DNA from: Sphingomonas sp.
GTDB lineage: Bacteria; Pseudomonadota; Alphaproteobacteria; Sphingomonadales; Sphingomonadaceae
Assembly (NCBI GenBank): GCA_003248865.1
Contig: QFPK01000014.1
Span: forward strand, 29,747-93,746
Length of the DNA stretch: 64,000 nucleotides
Direction of reading: 5' to 3'
Each line of letters begins with the position of its first letter. Positions within the stretch are counted from its first letter, which is position 1. Shown here one piece after another: positions 1-8,986 of the stretch. The notes below the pieces were generated by a model. That model saw only the letters and a list, made by a program, of their open reading frames with translations, was not told the DNA's origin and ran no database searches. Both the position numbers and the translations under genes were made by a program.

Positions 1-1518
1 GAGGTTCGCACAAACTGGCATCAGGTGCAGGGGCGGGCCCGTCAGGTGGCGGAGGCGCTGCGCGGGCTGGGCGTGAACGCGGGCGACCGGGTGGCGACGC
101 TGGCGTGGAACACGCACCGCCATGTGGAAAGCTGGTACGGCATTTCCGGCATGGGGGCGGTGGCGCACACCATCAACCCGCGCCTGTTCGAGGATCAGAT
201 CGCCTATATCGCGAACCATGCCGAGGACCGGGTGCTGTTCTTCGACCTGACCTTCGTGAAGCTGGTGGAGAAACTGGCGCCGCGCCTGACCACGGTGGAG
301 CATTATGTGCTGCTGACCGACAGGGAGCATATGCCGGCGGACAGCAGCCTGAAGCTGATCTGCTATGAGGAGTTCATCGCAGGGCAGAATGCGGATGCGC
401 CCTGGACGGTGCTGGGCGAAAATGCGCCGTCGGGGCTTTGCTATACCTCTGGCACGACGGGAAATCCGAAGGGCGTGCAATATTCCCATCGCGCCAATGT
501 GCTGCATGCCTATGGCGCGTGCATGGGCGACGTGCTGGACATCCGTTCGGAGGCGGTGATCCTGCCGGTGGTGCCCATGTATCACGCCAATGCCTGGGGC
601 GTGCCCTATGCGGCGGCGGCGGCGGGTGCGAAGCTGGTGATGTGCGGGCCGCATTTCGATGCGCCGACCATCGCCAACATGATCCGCAAGGAAGGCGTGA
701 CGCTGACGCTGGCGGTGCCGACCGTGTGGCTGGGGATGCTGCAGCATCTGGAATCCACCGGCACCGCACTGGATCCGCTGAAGCGCGTGGTGATCGGCGG
801 CTCTGCCGCGCCGCGCAGCATGATCGAGGCGTTCGAGGAGAAATATGGCGTCGATGTCTGCCATGCCTGGGGCATGACGGAGATGACGCCGCTGGGCACC
901 ATCGGAAGCCTGTCTGCCGAGGCCAGAAAGCTGCCGCGCAAGGAGCAGATTGACCTGAAGTGCAAGCAGGGGCGCGGCATCTTCGGCGTGGAGATGAAGC
1001 TGGTGGACGATGAGGGCCGCGACCTGCCGCGCGACGGCGTCGCCTTCGGGCGGCTGATGGTGCGGGGCCCCTGGATCGTGGGCAGCTATTTCAAGGGCGA
1101 CGGCGGCGACATTCTGGACAAGGATGGCTGGTTCGACACCGGCGATGTCGCGACCATCGACCCCAACGGCTATATGCAGATCACCGACCGGTCCAAGGAT
1201 GTCATCAAGTCCGGCGGGGAGTGGATTTCCTCCATCGAGATCGAGAATCTGGCCGTGGGCTGCCCGGGTGTGGCCGAGGCGGCCGTGATCGGGGTGGCGC
1301 ACCCGAAATGGGACGAGCGGCCGCTGCTGATCGTGATCGCGAAGGAAGGCGCGCAACTGACGGGCGCCGACGTGCTGAGCTATCTGGAGGGCAAGATCGC
1401 CAAATGGTGGATGCCCGATGCGGTGGAATTCGTGGATTCAATCCCGCACACGGCGACGGGCAAGATCCAGAAGACGGCGTTGCGCGAACAGTTCGCCGGT
1501 TACCGGCTGGCGGCCTGA
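1..1518 (+). CDS. Fatty-acyl-CoA ligase (AMP-binding, AlkK/FadD-like), 5' truncated by window edge
   Basis: ATP-dependent activation of a fatty acid to its acyl-CoA through an acyl-adenylate, feeding beta-oxidation. The reading frame is open from the first base, so the true start lies upstream; a GTG at 25 is internal. Visible ANL-superfamily motifs are the P-loop [11 protein letters not shown] (encoded near 448), the A5-like [10 protein letters not shown], the adenosine-binding GWFDTGDVA and the C-terminal [12 protein letters not shown] hinge, with a catalytic lysine in TGKIQKT near the end. About 505 residues are present of the usual 540 or so. The sequence resembles medium/long-chain AlkK-type ligases; chain length cannot be read from sequence. 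The 3' end overlaps the convergent TPM gene by 19 bp. Confidence 0.9.
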   Translation, partial: EVRTNWHQVQGRARQVAEALRGLGVNAGDRVATLAWNTHRHVESWYGISGMGAVAHTINPRLFEDQIAYIANHAEDRVLFFDLTFVKLVEKLAPRLTTVEHYVLLTDREHMPADSSLKLICYEEFIAGQNADAPWTVLGENAPSGLCYTSGTTGNPKGVQYSHRANVLHAYGACMGDVLDIRSEAVILPVVPMYHANAWGVPYAAAAAGAKLVMCGPHFDAPTIANMIRKEGVTLTLAVPTVWLGMLQHLESTGTALDPLKRVVIGGSAAPRSMIEAFEEKYGVDVCHAWGMTEMTPLGTIGSLSAEARKLPRKEQIDLKCKQGRGIFGVEMKLVDDEGRDLPRDGVAFGRLMVRGPWIVGSYFKGDGGDILDKDGWFDTGDVATIDPNGYMQITDRSKDVIKSGGEWISSIEIENLAVGCPGVAEAAVIGVAHPKWDERPLLIVIAKEGAQLTGADVLSYLEGKIAKWWMPDAVEFVDSIPHTATGKIQKTALREQFAGYRLAA

Positions 1519-2075
1519 AGCTCCGGGGCGGCCACGCCATGCGCAGGCCCGGTTTGAGAGTGACCGACGTGGGACGCCAGATGCACCTTGGCCGGGTTCA
1601 GTGCCGTGATGACGGCGCCGACCCCGGCTGAAATGCCGCCGGGCATGTCGCCGCTGGCGAAGCGGGGGGTGATCTCCGTCTGGATGATGCCGGCTGCCTT
1701 CTCGTCTGTGAGGGTCTGTTCCAGCCCCTTGCCGACACCGATGCGGACTCGCCGCTCATTGGGTGCGACCAGCAGGATCACGCCGTCGTTGATGTTTTTG
1801 CGGCCGATGCCCCAGCTATTGCCCAGATCGCGGGTGTAGTCGGCGATATCCTGCCCTTTCAGGCTGTTCACCGTGACGACGGCGAACTGATACCCTTTGG
1901 TCCGCTCAAGATCGACGAGGCGGGCGGTGATGGCGGCCTTCTGCTGGGTGCTGAGCAGGCCGGCTTCATCGGTGACACGGCCCTGCAACGGGAGGCTGGC
2001 CGAGGCGGACCCCGGTTGCTGGCCGCAGGATGCGGTCGCCAGCAGGATCAGTGACAGCGCCAGAGCACGCAGCAT
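1500..2075 (-). CDS. TPM-domain (YgcG-like) lipoprotein
   Basis: A 191-residue exported protein with a short signal peptide ending in a lipobox (ATASC), followed by a TPM domain (opening LQGRVTDEAGLLS, then GYQFAVVTVNSLKG and RRVRIGVGKGLE). TPM domains occur in membrane-associated proteins linked to photosystem repair in plants and to envelope functions in bacteria; the specific role here is unknown. The ATG at 2075 is chosen over an in-frame upstream start because GGAGG sits 7 bp before it and it starts directly at the signal peptide. The last ~25 residues run antisense into the end of the acyl-CoA ligase gene, which is an unusual extension. Confidence 0.8.
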   Translation of the reverse strand: MLRALALSLILLATASCGQQPGSASASLPLQGRVTDEAGLLSTQQKAAITARLVDLERTKGYQFAVVTVNSLKGQDIADYTRDLGNSWGIGRKNINDGVILLVAPNERRVRIGVGKGLEQTLTDEKAAGIIQTEITPRFASGDMPGGISAGVGAVITALNPAKVHLASHVGHSQTGPAHGVAAPELQAASR

Positions 2076-2102
2076 ACAATTTCCTCCCCCCAAAGGGCAG
2101 GT

Positions 2103-2705
2103 TCAGCGAATGGGAACCTGCACCGTCCTCCCTGCCGGCCCCGGAAAATCCTGGAACAGCGTTGCCGCCAGCACCGGTGTCAGCGTGGTGCCGCGTTGCC
2201 CGCCCGGTTGTGTGTCCAGGCTGGAACGGCCTTCCCATATGGCCTGATTTCCGGGGTTCTGCACAATCGAAACCGATAGGGTCGTGGTGGTGGCGACCTG
2301 CGGCGACGGCTGGCCGCCCACAGGCACCTGCACGCTGGTGCCGATGCCGACATTGCCGCTGGAGAAGCCGCCGCCAATGCCGACGGACACCCCGGACTGC
2401 CGCCCGGGGGCGACGCGTTCGCTCGTCTGCACGTCGATCACGGCGGTGAACTGGGCCACCTGCGGGCTGGAGACAGGCTCGAACCCCTGCTTGCGCAGTT
2501 CGGCGCCCACGGCGTTGGCCTGGGCCTGGAATTCCAGGCTGCCGGCCAGCGCCGGGTTGGCGGGCTTCAGATAGATGGTGCCCCGGCCGATCGGCTGGTT
2601 CTGGTGGAACCGCAGTACATTCGCGTTGGGCGTGGTGCTGCACGCGCCGAGCACAAGCGCGGCGGCTGTAAGCGCGGCGGCGGCGATGGCCGGGGCAAAA
2701 CGCAT
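2103..2705 (-). CDS. DUF4136 lipoprotein, copy 2
   Basis: 200 residues with a lipoprotein signal peptide (cleavage before Cys22 in VLGACST), then a DUF4136-like domain. The mature N-terminus has VLRFHQNQPIGRGTIYLKP, closely matching the upstream paralogue. The domain is found in many proteobacterial outer-membrane lipoproteins with no established function. The start ATG lies 1 bp after the stop of the paralogue at 2707-3282, so the two are very likely cotranscribed and arose by tandem duplication. A glycine-rich stretch (IGGGFSSGNVGIGT) lies mid-protein. Confidence 0.8.
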   Translation of the reverse strand: MRFAPAIAAAALTAAALVLGACSTTPNANVLRFHQNQPIGRGTIYLKPANPALAGSLEFQAQANAVGAELRKQGFEPVSSPQVAQFTAVIDVQTSERVAPGRQSGVSVGIGGGFSSGNVGIGTSVQVPVGGQPSPQVATTTTLSVSIVQNPGNQAIWEGRSSLDTQPGGQRGTTLTPVLAATLFQDFPGPAGRTVQVPIR

Positions 2706-2706
2706 G

Positions 2707-3282
2707 TTACAGGCGGACCTGCTGGGTGACGCCCGGCGTTCCCGGGAAATCGGTGAACAGCGCGGTGGCGAGGCGCGGCACCGCCCAGGTCAGGTTGGCT
2801 TCCTGCGAGCCGGCGTTCGCCGTCTTGGAGGCGCGGCCTTCCCAGACCTTCTGGCCGGTGGACTGGCTTTGGATCTGCACCGCGATGGTGGTGGTGCGTT
2901 CCGTGGCGTTGCGCGGGCCGCGGCCGACCGGGGTGGCGATGATGGTGGGGCCGACCGGCACGCCGACGGTGGTGCCGGGGCGGGTGACTGTGGTGCCGTC
3001 CGTCTGGGTGATGTCCAGCGTGGCGACATATTGGGCCTGCGCGGCATCCGGCACGGTCTGGAAGCCCTGACGGCGCATCTCGACGGCGACGGATTCGGCG
3101 TGGGTGCGGAATTCCAGGCTGTTGGCCGTGGCGGGGTCCGCCGGCTGGATGAACAGCGTGCCGCGGTTGATCGGCTGGTTGGTGTGGAAGCGCGCGACGT
3201 CGGCATACATGCCGCCGCGTCCGCAGGCGCTGAGCGCGATCATCAGCGCGATGGAGGATGCGGCAAGAATTCCGGTCTTCAT
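2707..3282 (-). CDS. DUF4136 lipoprotein, copy 1
   Basis: 191 residues with a lipoprotein signal peptide (lipobox LSAC, Cys20). The body parallels the next gene: VARFHTNQPINRGTLFIQP corresponds to VLRFHQNQPIGRGTIYLKP there, and both have a central QYVATLDI/QFTAVIDV strand and a C-terminal TDFPG/QDFPG motif. No catalytic residues are recognisable. It is the first gene of a two-gene unit read leftward; GGGGAA upstream of the ATG can act as a ribosome-binding site. The function is not known. Confidence 0.8.
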   Translation of the reverse strand: MKTGILAASSIALMIALSACGRGGMYADVARFHTNQPINRGTLFIQPADPATANSLEFRTHAESVAVEMRRQGFQTVPDAAQAQYVATLDITQTDGTTVTRPGTTVGVPVGPTIIATPVGRGPRNATERTTTIAVQIQSQSTGQKVWEGRASKTANAGSQEANLTWAVPRLATALFTDFPGTPGVTQQVRL

Positions 3283-3369
3283 CTCATGTTCCCCTGGCTC
3301 GTTTCAGCCGATTCCCTAGGACGGAAAGCGGCGGATATCCAGCGTCTGTTCGTCGCATGGATTCCGGCC

Positions 3370-5817
3370 TCAATCCGCGCCCCAATCGAGGGTCGCGCTG
3401 CCGATCGGCATTCCGGGCGGAACCTTGGGCGCGTTTTCCGGATTGGCGAGGAAGGCTTCGATGGTTGTCCGGTCTGCCAGCAGCTTCAGCAGGCCGGTTT
3501 TCCAGTCGCGCTGGGCGGCTGTGGTGGCCAGGCTGGCGGCGAGGCTGGAGCGGAACTGTTCCACCACGCCCTGCAGTTGCAGGGCCACCACCGGGGAGAG
3601 GCCGGGCTGGCGCTGGGCGCGCAGCAGGGCTGCCACGATGCGGGTGCCGGCGCGCAGTCGTACATCGTCCAGCGCAGGGGTGGCGGGGGCGAGTGCCAGC
3701 GCGGTGAGGCGGCTTGCGAGCTGGGCGGGGGAGGGCACCTGCGCGTCCTGCCCGTGCTGGGTGGCGAGGCGGTTCAGCCGGGCGGGGTGGAGCAGGGCAT
3801 CCAGCGTGACCGTCGCGGCGGCGTCGGTGGCGGCCAGCGGCTCGAAAACGGTACCGCCGTTGGTGGGGAAGATTTCGATTTCGAACTGGCGGTCGCGTTC
3901 GCCGGAATAGCCCGCCGACAGCGTGGGGACGAGGGCGGGCGGCACCTGCAGCGACGCCGGGGTGAGCGTGGCGAGCAGCGCATCGAGTGCAGCGCGCTGG
4001 CTGGCGGCCGGGACCGACACGGCGATGGGACTGGCGGTCGGCCCAACGGCATAACGGCTGTCGGTGCCGCCCAGAAGCTTGGCGGCGGCCTCAACCTGAT
4101 AGCGGTGCAGCAGCCAGATCGGTACGAACTTGCGACGGAGGTTGCTGACGGGCTCGTTCGGGGTGAGGGCCGCCGGGCCGAAGCGGCTGACGGCGGCGTT
4201 GCGCACGGCGAGGATGCGGGCGAGTTCGGCGGCCGGGTCTGCTCCGTCGTCCCACAGGCTGCCGTGGGGGTGGGCGCTGCCGACGTCGCGGGCCTGTTCG
4301 TCGCTGACGAAGCGAAGGCCCTGCACCGTGGCGCGGTCGGCCTTGGCGCGGGCCTGGGCGTCGTCATCCGTGCCGTAGAGCCAGTCGATGGCATAGGCGT
4401 CCCAGCGGCCGGTGCCCACGCCATAGGCGTCGGAGAGGTCGGGAGCACCGTTCACCAGCCCGACGCGCGGGGCGGGATAATCCATCACCGAGGCGCGGTC
4501 CTGCGTGCTGCCCGCGAAATTGTGCAGCAGGCCCAGCGCATGGCCGACCTCGTGCGCGGAGAGCTGGCGGATGCGGGCGAGCGAGGCCTGAACCGGATCG
4601 TTGGGGCCGCCGGTGCCGATCTTGTCCGCGCCGACAAGCCCTTCGAAGATCAGCATATCCTGCCGGACACGGAGCGAGCCGAGAAGCACCGTGCCCTTCA
4701 GGATCTCCCCCGTGCGCGGATCGGTGACGGCATAGCCGTAGGACCAGCCCCGCGTCGCCCGGTTCACCCAATTCACGACATTCACCCTGATATCGAGCGG
4801 GTCGACGTTTTCGGGCAGGATTTCGACCTTGTAGGCATCGATGTAGCCCGCAGCCTCGAACGCCTTTTCCCACCAGCGCGCGCCTTCCAGCAGCGCGGTG
4901 CGGATGGGTTCGGGGGCTGCATTGTCGATGTAGAAGACGATCGGCTTCTTCACGCGGGAGCGGGCGGCGGTGGGGTCGGTCTTTTCCAGCCGGAAGCGGT
5001 TGGCGAGTTCGAACACCACCGGGCTGCCGAGCGGGGCGGCGAAATCCACCACCTGTGTCGCGAAGCTGCCGCCGCGCGGATCGAAACGGCGCGGGGTGTA
5101 GCCGGTGGAATCGGGGAGGCGCACGAAGCTATGGCGGACGGTGAGGCTGATCTGCCGCGCGTCCGGCGCGATGTTGCGGACTTCGGGGCCTGCGGAATCC
5201 GAGACGAAGGTCTGCCGCGCCTCGAACTCCAGATTGTCCGGGAAGGCTTTCACCGCATTGGGGTCTGCGGCGGTGAGTTCGGGGGCGAGGCGCCAGTTCT
5301 TTTCGCCCGCGCCCTTCAGATCTGAGGTGATGTCCTGCGCGTCGCGGGTGAGGAAGGGGGCGATGTCGACGAGGATGGTGCCGCCGGGGCCGGGGATTGC
5401 ATCGCCCAGCCACAGGGTGGAGGTGGCAAACGCATCGCGGGCGGCGGCCTGTTCCGGAGCCGGGGCGTCGGTGGCGCGGAAGCGGGGGTTCTCCAGCTCG
5501 AACGCGACTTTCTTGCCGAGGCGGCGGATGCTGAGGATGTTGGCGGGGCCGGGGCGGGAGCGATCCAGCCCCAGCGGTGCGGAGCCGAGGCCGGTGCGCA
5601 GCTGCGCCATGTAGAGCAGGCGCGCCGAGACGCCGTCCGGTCCCGGCGCGGGGAGTTGCAGCAGGATGCGGCCGCCGGCCTTGTCCACATGGACGGGCAG
5701 CAGCCCTTCCTGCCGGACCGTGCCCGTCAGCGGATCGGCTGGTGCGGCCGCGAGCGCAGGTGTGGTGGCGAGGAGGAGGGCGATGACGGCGGCGATGCCG
5801 CGGGAACGGGCTTGCAT
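3370..5817 (-). CDS. Secreted zinc-dependent metalloprotease (DUF5117/DUF4953-like)
   Basis: An 815-residue exported protein with signal peptide (AAVIALLLATTPALAAA). It carries the full metzincin-type zinc motif HExxHxxGxxH as HEVGHALGLLH at about residues 422-432, with a family-like GWSYGYAVTDPRTGEILKG segment about 65 residues before it. The long N-terminal region corresponds to the DUF5117 part of this family and the region after the zinc site to the DUF4953 part. Such proteins are secreted or periplasmic peptidases common in Bacteroidetes and sphingomonads; substrates are unknown. The frame opens at a TTG six bases upstream, but the ATG at 5817 is the more likely start. Confidence 0.85.
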   Translation of the reverse strand: MQARSRGIAAVIALLLATTPALAAAPADPLTGTVRQEGLLPVHVDKAGGRILLQLPAPGPDGVSARLLYMAQLRTGLGSAPLGLDRSRPGPANILSIRRLGKKVAFELENPRFRATDAPAPEQAAARDAFATSTLWLGDAIPGPGGTILVDIAPFLTRDAQDITSDLKGAGEKNWRLAPELTAADPNAVKAFPDNLEFEARQTFVSDSAGPEVRNIAPDARQISLTVRHSFVRLPDSTGYTPRRFDPRGGSFATQVVDFAAPLGSPVVFELANRFRLEKTDPTAARSRVKKPIVFYIDNAAPEPIRTALLEGARWWEKAFEAAGYIDAYKVEILPENVDPLDIRVNVVNWVNRATRGWSYGYAVTDPRTGEILKGTVLLGSLRVRQDMLIFEGLVGADKIGTGGPNDPVQASLARIRQLSAHEVGHALGLLHNFAGSTQDRASVMDYPAPRVGLVNGAPDLSDAYGVGTGRWDAYAIDWLYGTDDDAQARAKADRATVQGLRFVSDEQARDVGSAHPHGSLWDDGADPAAELARILAVRNAAVSRFGPAALTPNEPVSNLRRKFVPIWLLHRYQVEAAAKLLGGTDSRYAVGPTASPIAVSVPAASQRAALDALLATLTPASLQVPPALVPTLSAGYSGERDRQFEIEIFPTNGGTVFEPLAATDAAATVTLDALLHPARLNRLATQHGQDAQVPSPAQLASRLTALALAPATPALDDVRLRAGTRIVAALLRAQRQPGLSPVVALQLQGVVEQFRSSLAASLATTAAQRDWKTGLLKLLADRTTIEAFLANPENAPKVPPGMPIGSATLDWGAD

Positions 5818-5858
5818 GGGCAATGGCTATCGGGGAGCCGTCGCCGGAGCAAGCGGGT

Positions 5859-6989
5859 TCAGCGTTCCGAGCTGCATTGCCCTTTCATGGCAGCAATCCA
5901 GGAGGAGATCAGCGCGATGCCCTCGGCGTGGGCGGTGGTGCGGCCGATCTCCGGCATCATCTCGTTCGGCTTCACGCTTTGCATGCGGTAGACGAGGATG
6001 GATTGCTCCGGCCGGCCAGGCACGATGTCGAACAGCCGGTCTCCGGTGCCTTGCCCGGCGGCGACCGGCGGCTTGCACAGGCCGAGATCGTGCGAGAGCG
6101 GCGTGGCGGCATCGAGGTGCAGGCCGGAGGTGCGGGCCGGGCCGGTGGCGCTGTGGCAATGGCCGCAGTTCACATCGAGATAGGCGCGGGCGCGGGCGTC
6201 GAGTGACTGGGCCGTATCCGTCCAGACCGCATTTGCGACAACCGGCTTCGCGGGCAGGCCTGTGAGTTGGCCGGAATCAGCCAGCATGCGCAGCTGGTTG
6301 GGGTGGCTGGCGAGAAAGGGAGAGGCGATGTCGAGGCTGCGCGCGGTGGGGCCGATGGGGGCAAGCGCCTTCGTGGCGGCATCGGGCACATGGCAGGCGC
6401 CGCATTGCGTCATGCTGGGGATGACATAGGCGAAGTCGCCGCCCGTCTCATGCGCCGTGGGGGCGAGGTTCAGTTTCACCACGCCACCGATGCGCTTCAG
6501 CCGCGCCTCTGTGCCGTCCTGATTCCAGATATAGGGCAGGGCGACCCAGCCCGACTTGCGGCGGACCAGCAGGCGGGTTTCGAGGAGGCGGATCCGGCTG
6601 ACGTCCATGGCGTTGCCGCCAAGTCCGGGGCCGCTGAGTTCGGCCGGGCCATGGGCAGCGATTTCGCGGCCCTGTGCATCGCGGGGGTAATAGAAGGTCT
6701 TGGCGATGATGGTGCCGACCGGGAAGTCCAGCGGGCCGGTCGGGTTGTAGGCGGCCTGGGTGCCCTTCGGCAGCCAGATGGCGCGCAGCTTGGAAGCATG
6801 ATCGGTGAACAGCGGAGTGGCCAGTTCATAGGGGATCATGCCCTCGGCCAGCCGCAGCTGCTTGCCGTCGCGGACCACCACACCCCATTCGGCGAGGTCG
6901 GCCGGGTCCGCATCCTCGTGGAAGCGGACACCCTGTGGCTGGCCGCAGGCGGTGAGCCACATCAGCAGCAGGGCCGCGAGCAGTCGCAT
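5859..6989 (-). CDS. SO_2930-family diheme c-type cytochrome lipoprotein
   Basis: 376 residues with a lipobox (LTAC, Cys15) and two c-type heme motifs, CGACH at 196-200 and CGHCH at 275-279. The body (FTDHASKLRAIWLPKG, FPVGTIIAKTF, PGRPEQSILVYRM) matches the family typified by Shewanella SO_2930, which is known to be encoded beside a parallel beta-helix protein, as here. It is probably a periplasmic or outer-membrane-anchored electron carrier or oxidase partner, but no substrate is established. The start ATG overlaps the stop of the beta-helix gene by one base (TGATG), indicating translational coupling. The in-frame extension upstream was rejected because it lacks the signal peptide. Confidence 0.88.
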   Translation of the reverse strand: MRLLAALLLMWLTACGQPQGVRFHEDADPADLAEWGVVVRDGKQLRLAEGMIPYELATPLFTDHASKLRAIWLPKGTQAAYNPTGPLDFPVGTIIAKTFYYPRDAQGREIAAHGPAELSGPGLGGNAMDVSRIRLLETRLLVRRKSGWVALPYIWNQDGTEARLKRIGGVVKLNLAPTAHETGGDFAYVIPSMTQCGACHVPDAATKALAPIGPTARSLDIASPFLASHPNQLRMLADSGQLTGLPAKPVVANAVWTDTAQSLDARARAYLDVNCGHCHSATGPARTSGLHLDAATPLSHDLGLCKPPVAAGQGTGDRLFDIVPGRPEQSILVYRMQSVKPNEMMPEIGRTTAHAEGIALISSWIAAMKGQCSSER

Positions 6990-8248
6990 CACCGGGCGGG
7001 CTTGTCGGCCCAGCTGGTGTCGACCACGGCTGCCGGCAGCGGCGGCAGGGTGCAATCATGGGTGGTGGAAATCGCCGGATTCTTGAACTTGTTGGGGCCG
7101 TCGGCGTTCAGCACCTGCGCGGGCGGGTTCTGCACGCACAGCACGGCAGGGGTTCCTGCGGGTGCCTTGGGGTTGGTGAAACCGTCCCACAATATGTCCG
7201 GCAGCTTGCCGTTCAGGCCGAACTTCAGCGTCTTCAGCGCCATCAGCTCCACGGTGCCGGGCGAGGTGCCGCCGCCCTTGAAGCGGTTGCCGTGGATGTG
7301 AATGCCTTCGGGCCAAGGATCGAAGGCTTCGGCGACGCCCTCCTTCGTCATGTAGCCGGTGGAGAAATAGCTGGAGACGATGACGTTTGCGGTGTCGTTG
7401 TCGGAGATGTCGTTGTCGAAAATCTCCACCAGATCGTTAGAGTTGATGACGACGCCGCTGCCCGCCGGGACCGAGGCGACGGCCGTGCCCTTGGCGCCGA
7501 AGTTCTTCGTGTTGTTGGCGAAGATGCGGTTCTTGTAGACCCGCGTGGTGTGCCCGGCGACCGGCAGGTTGGGCATGTTGAACACCAGGATGCCGCCGGT
7601 GTTGTTGGTGGCCACATTGTCGAACACATCGGCGTTCACCGTGTTCTCGATCTCGATCCCGGCCACGTTGAACTCGGCGCGGCTGTTTTTCACCACCACG
7701 TCGCGCGACTGGCCGACATAGATGCCCGCATCCGACGCGCCGATGGCGACGGAGCCGTCGATCAGCACATTCTTCGTCTGCACCGGATAGATGCCATACG
7801 CGCCGTTCGTAGTGTCCGGCCCGTTCGTCCATTCGGTGCGGACGCGGCGGATGATCACATTTTCCACCCCGTTGATCTTCAGCGCGTCGCCCTTCGAATC
7901 CTCGATGGCGAGATCTTCGATCAGGAAGTTGCCGCCCGTGACGAGCAGGCCTTCGGCGCCGGCGATCTGGCCCTTAAAGCTGAGGATGGTCTTGTCCATC
8001 CCGGCGCCGCGGATGGTGACACCCGGCGCGGCGAGGCTGAGCGAGCGATCCAGGCTGTAGACGCCCGCCGGGATGGTGATGACATCCCCGGTCTTTGCGG
8101 CCGCGAGTTGCTCCAGCAGCTGTTCGGTCGCCTCCGCCGTGGCGGCGGCCGGGCGTTCGCCCTCTGCCGATTGGGGTTGCTGATTGTTGCAGGCGGACAA
8201 TAGAAAGACGAGAGCTGACGCTGCAAGGCCGATGCGACGATTGATCAT
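6989..8248 (-). CDS. Parallel beta-helix repeat lipoprotein, partner of the diheme cytochrome
   Basis: 419 residues with signal peptide and lipobox (LLSAC, then NNQQ). After DVITIPAGVYSLDRSLSL come successive right-handed beta-helix coils rich in Asn, Val and Ile (for example NVIIRRVRTEW, NVLIDGSVAIG, DVVVKNSRAEF). This architecture is typical of polysaccharide lyases and pectate-lyase-like folds, but no lyase catalytic set is obvious. The family is a recurrent tandem neighbour of SO_2930-type cytochromes. The ATG at 8248 has a strong GGAGGAG six bases upstream; the frame is open further upstream through the divergent tetR, which is judged not coding. Confidence 0.85.
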   Translation of the reverse strand: MINRRIGLAASALVFLLSACNNQQPQSAEGERPAAATAEATEQLLEQLAAAKTGDVITIPAGVYSLDRSLSLAAPGVTIRGAGMDKTILSFKGQIAGAEGLLVTGGNFLIEDLAIEDSKGDALKINGVENVIIRRVRTEWTNGPDTTNGAYGIYPVQTKNVLIDGSVAIGASDAGIYVGQSRDVVVKNSRAEFNVAGIEIENTVNADVFDNVATNNTGGILVFNMPNLPVAGHTTRVYKNRIFANNTKNFGAKGTAVASVPAGSGVVINSNDLVEIFDNDISDNDTANVIVSSYFSTGYMTKEGVAEAFDPWPEGIHIHGNRFKGGGTSPGTVELMALKTLKFGLNGKLPDILWDGFTNPKAPAGTPAVLCVQNPPAQVLNADGPNKFKNPAISTTHDCTLPPLPAAVVDTSWADKPAR

Positions 8249-8389
8249 ATGGCTCCTCCCCCCGGCAGGATGGCATGGATCGGGACTTTGACGCTTGTCA
8301 TACGCACAATTGGAAAGCTGAATGATGTTCATTTGTTTGTTGCGTGTCCAGATGGCTGTGCCGGGCGGCGCTGCTTTTTTGAGGGCTTG

Positions 8390-8986
8390 ATGAACCGACG
8401 CATTCCAACCCAGGCCAGAGCGCAGGCGACCCGCAGGGCAATTCTGGACGCGACCTACGCGATGCTGGGGGAGATGGAGCCCGAGGAGATCAGCACGGTG
8501 GCGATCGCCGGGCGGGCGGGTGTGCCGGTGGGTTCCATCTATCGCTATTACGCCAACCGGACGGACATCTTCCGGGCGCTGGCGGAACAGGCGATGGAAC
8601 TGGTGGACACGCCGTTCGAGGATATGCTGCTCAGCGGCGCGAATATCGAAGTGCTGGTGGAGAATGCCATCGGGTTGTTGCTGGCAAACAACACGGTTGC
8701 AGACATGCGTCTGCTGCGGCTGATCCGGCTGTCGCCCGAGCTGGTGGATGTGTGGACCGGTTCGAACCGGCGGGTGGAGGCGGCCGTGATCGCGGCGATC
8801 CAGGCCCGCAACCCGCGATTGCCGGAGCCGGTGCAACAAGCTGCGGGATGTGTGATCTGCCACTCCGTTCTGGCCGGGGTGGACATGATCATGGCCTCGG
8901 AATCTGCTGTCGAGCGGGATTATCTGCAGCGGGAATTGGTGGAGATGGCGGTCGGCTATATGAAGGCGTTGGTGGAACGCGTTTAG
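8390..8986 (+). CDS. TetR-family transcriptional regulator
   Basis: 198 residues. The N-terminal helix-turn-helix is clear (TRRAILDATYAMLGEM, then ISTVAIAGRAGVPVGSIYRYYANR); the C-terminal ligand domain is generic. It is divergently placed to the beta-helix/cytochrome pair with 141 bp between the starts, so local control of that pair is the simplest inference. The frame is open further upstream, but the ATG at 8390 begins just before the conserved TetR region and leaves the shared promoter region free. The stop overlaps the convergent membrane-protein gene by 4 bp. Confidence 0.85.
   Translation: MNRRIPTQARAQATRRAILDATYAMLGEMEPEEISTVAIAGRAGVPVGSIYRYYANRTDIFRALAEQAMELVDTPFEDMLLSGANIEVLVENAIGLLLANNTVADMRLLRLIRLSPELVDVWTGSNRRVEAAVIAAIQARNPRLPEPVQQAAGCVICHSVLAGVDMIMASESAVERDYLQRELVEMAVGYMKALVERV

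Noticed and set aside
2575..5325. A 916-codon plus-strand frame opposite the metalloprotease and DUF4136 genes
   Set aside because: It is a GC-bias shadow: low-complexity Gly/Ala/Arg-rich sequence without a family, lying antisense to three well-supported genes. Long antisense frames opposite groEL, the M13 peptidase, lon and the second S9 peptidase were rejected for the same reason.
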